The translations under genes and the position numbers were made by a program. A DNA stretch of 64,000 bases from CALBJU01 sp965247125 (GTDB taxonomy: Bacteria > Bacteroidota > Rhodothermia > Rhodothermales > UBA10348): the NCBI GenBank assembly GCA_965247125.1, contig CBDFGO010000001.1:62001-126000 (forward strand). Direction: 5' to 3'. A model generated the notes under the pieces. It saw nothing but the letters and a program-made list of their open reading frames with translations, was not told the origin of the DNA and did not search any database. This document shows positions 62,882 to 64,000 of the stretch, piece by piece. How positions within the stretch are numbered: the first letter of the stretch is position 1; each line of letters opens with the position of its first letter.

Positions 62882-63842
62882 CCGGGCGCCATCATAGCGT
62901 CCACGAGAGTTACGATTTCTTTGCCCGATAGATTGGTAATGGTCACCCGCACGCTGGACTCTTCTTTCACTTCGAAAGTGAACTGAGTCGTAAGAGAAAA
63001 CGGATTTGAAAATTCTGATTAAGATCAAACCCGCCGGGAAGCTCTCCGGGATCTTCAATTCCTGTTGGTTGAGCCACGATCGGATACATATTGAGATTTA
63101 ATTGATCGAAATATGCAATGCGACTCGGAATGGTCTGCTCAATCGTGTTTTTTAATGCTGTATCGATTCTATCGGCCCGGAATCTGATGGCCAAGTAAGT
63201 AAGAAAACTTTCGGCCACATCTTCTCGATCAGGATTGTCCTGGGCGTATGTAGATATGAATTCTGGATCGCTGATTTGAGCCGAAAGCCAGCCAGGCGAA
63301 GCCGCGTGCGAAGCGTCGAGCGAGGTATGCGCGGCTTCATGAACGAGCGTCTCTTCCAAAATTCCATCCGTTATGTAGATGGCAGCCTGGCCGACATGAA
63401 TCAGAATATTGTTGTTTCCTCCCCCAAAGGGTGCTACCCCCTCGTGAATCCACATAGTCTGCATGTCCTGTCTGAGGGCAGTCGGCAATCGTCCTACTTC
63501 AGTTGCGTAGGTCGCCGCCTCTATCATGGCTGCGTCAGACGAGCCGAACTCGGGATTGACCTGGATCTCGGCGGTTAAACCATCATCGAACACGGCGTCA
63601 AACAGAAACGCGTTTTCCTGCACCCAATTATTGATACGTCGATCGAACATGGTTCGGATACCTTGTCCGGTATAAGTAACACTCAGGAGGGTCGTCGGAT
63701 CGTCCGAGGTGATTATGTCGGGATCGATGAATATCGTTCCGGCAAACGGGGGATCGCTTTCTTCATCAGAGAAGATGTGTCCGTTCCACGCTGACAGCGG
63801 GAGAAGAAGCGCCAAGAGAGAGAACGGTAGAAACTTACGCAC
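62882..63842 (-). pseudogene. secreted HExxH metallopeptidase, frameshifted in its T9SS domain and cut by IS3
   Basis: The signal peptide is LPFSLLALLLPLSAWNG. The zinc-binding HEAAH lies in ETLVHEAAHTSLD, and the downstream region DREDVAESFLTYLAIR could supply the third ligand. After LPGGFDLNQNF one C is missing near 63008: restoring it turns TTT CAA into TTT CCA and yields NFPNPFSLTTQFTFEVKE, a canonical T9SS sorting domain. That domain continues (VRVTITNLSGKEIVTLVDAM) to the IS3 edge, where it is cut. As read, the frame stops at 62967 (291 aa). No gene-specific substrate can be given. Confidence 0.75.
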
Positions 63843-63958
63843 AGCACAGGACCGATATTGATCGGCAATGGATTCTCCTGATCAATCTAATACTGTCAAA
63901 GTCGGGTCGAAAGTATTGTTTAGGCGTCGCCTTCGCCACGGCGCAATGCTCGATGATA

Positions 63959-64000
63959 TTACGCCAGCGTGCCAATTACGAGCGCGATTGCAAAGATGAT
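63959..64000 (-). CDS. C-terminal end of a membrane protein, rest outside window
   Basis: The minus-strand frame is open from the window edge and encodes IIFAIALVIGTLA before a TAA at 63959-63961. A hydrophobic C-terminal helix is all that can be seen. Weak evidence. Confidence 0.3.
   Translation of the reverse strand: MIFAIALVIGTLA

Overview
The window looks like part of a chromosome from a marine Rhodothermota-type bacterium (Rhodothermales, formerly within Bacteroidetes). Three things suggest this. Several secreted proteins end in type IX secretion (T9SS) sorting domains with NFPNPF-like motifs. The dnaB gene carries a LAGLIDADG intein whose ends and insertion point (after ESG, before SIEQD) resemble, from memory, the Rhodothermus marinus DnaB intein. 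The housekeeping block yicC-gmk-coaBC is also present. Taxonomy is inferred; no rRNA or tRNA gene was recognised.

Bases 1-27600 are an accessory island packed with insertion sequences. The left end is a four-level nest: a sensor histidine kinase gene was hit by an IS256-type element (only one end remains), which was hit by an IS21-type element, whose istB was hit by a second IS21-type element (5-bp target duplication ATCAC), whose istA was hit by a complete 1384-bp IS256-type element (9-bp duplication). Next come secreted and lipid-anchored proteins (a 233-aa secreted protein, a beta-propeller lipoprotein, a T9SS metallopeptidase). A two-gene operon follows: a two-TM/coiled-coil protein and a 696-aa P-loop NTPase. 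The NTPase gene is broken twice, by an IS256-type and an IS3-type element; removing both with one copy of each target duplication restores the frame exactly. Further right are a 150-aa protein split by another IS256 copy, a DUF3892-like protein, two more T9SS proteins (one a metallopeptidase), an IS256 copy without target duplication, and a truncated tyrosine-recombinase gene.

Bases 27900-43100 are mostly ordinary chromosome: a Tat-exported Gfo/Idh/MocA protein, a winged-helix regulator separated by one in-frame TAG from a glycine-rich membrane protein, a large FG-GAP/ASPIC protein, yicC, gmk, coaBC, a family-4 uracil-DNA glycosylase, dnaB with intein, a SpoIIE/RsbU-type phosphatase and a TerC-family membrane protein.

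Bases 43300-64000 alternate membrane and secreted functions with more IS copies: a lipoprotein whose last 22 residues were cut off by IS256, a very large T9SS subtilase with a one-base frameshift, a YfcC-type transporter, a membrane protein with an HELIH motif, an FtsX/MacB-type permease, a DUF4212 plus VC_2705-type sodium/solute symporter pair, a sulfatase, an IS3 element with broken orfB, a VOC-family protein, and a second 1270-bp IS3 family copy joining two unrelated broken genes.

Overall, five near-identical complete IS256-type copies and three 1270-bp IS3-type copies are recent colonisers that have inactivated a kinase, the NTPase, a small-protein gene and a lipoprotein gene. Two IS copies without target duplications mark likely rearrangement junctions. 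The best candidate for an undescribed system is the disrupted TM/coiled-coil plus NTPase operon at 13392-18591.
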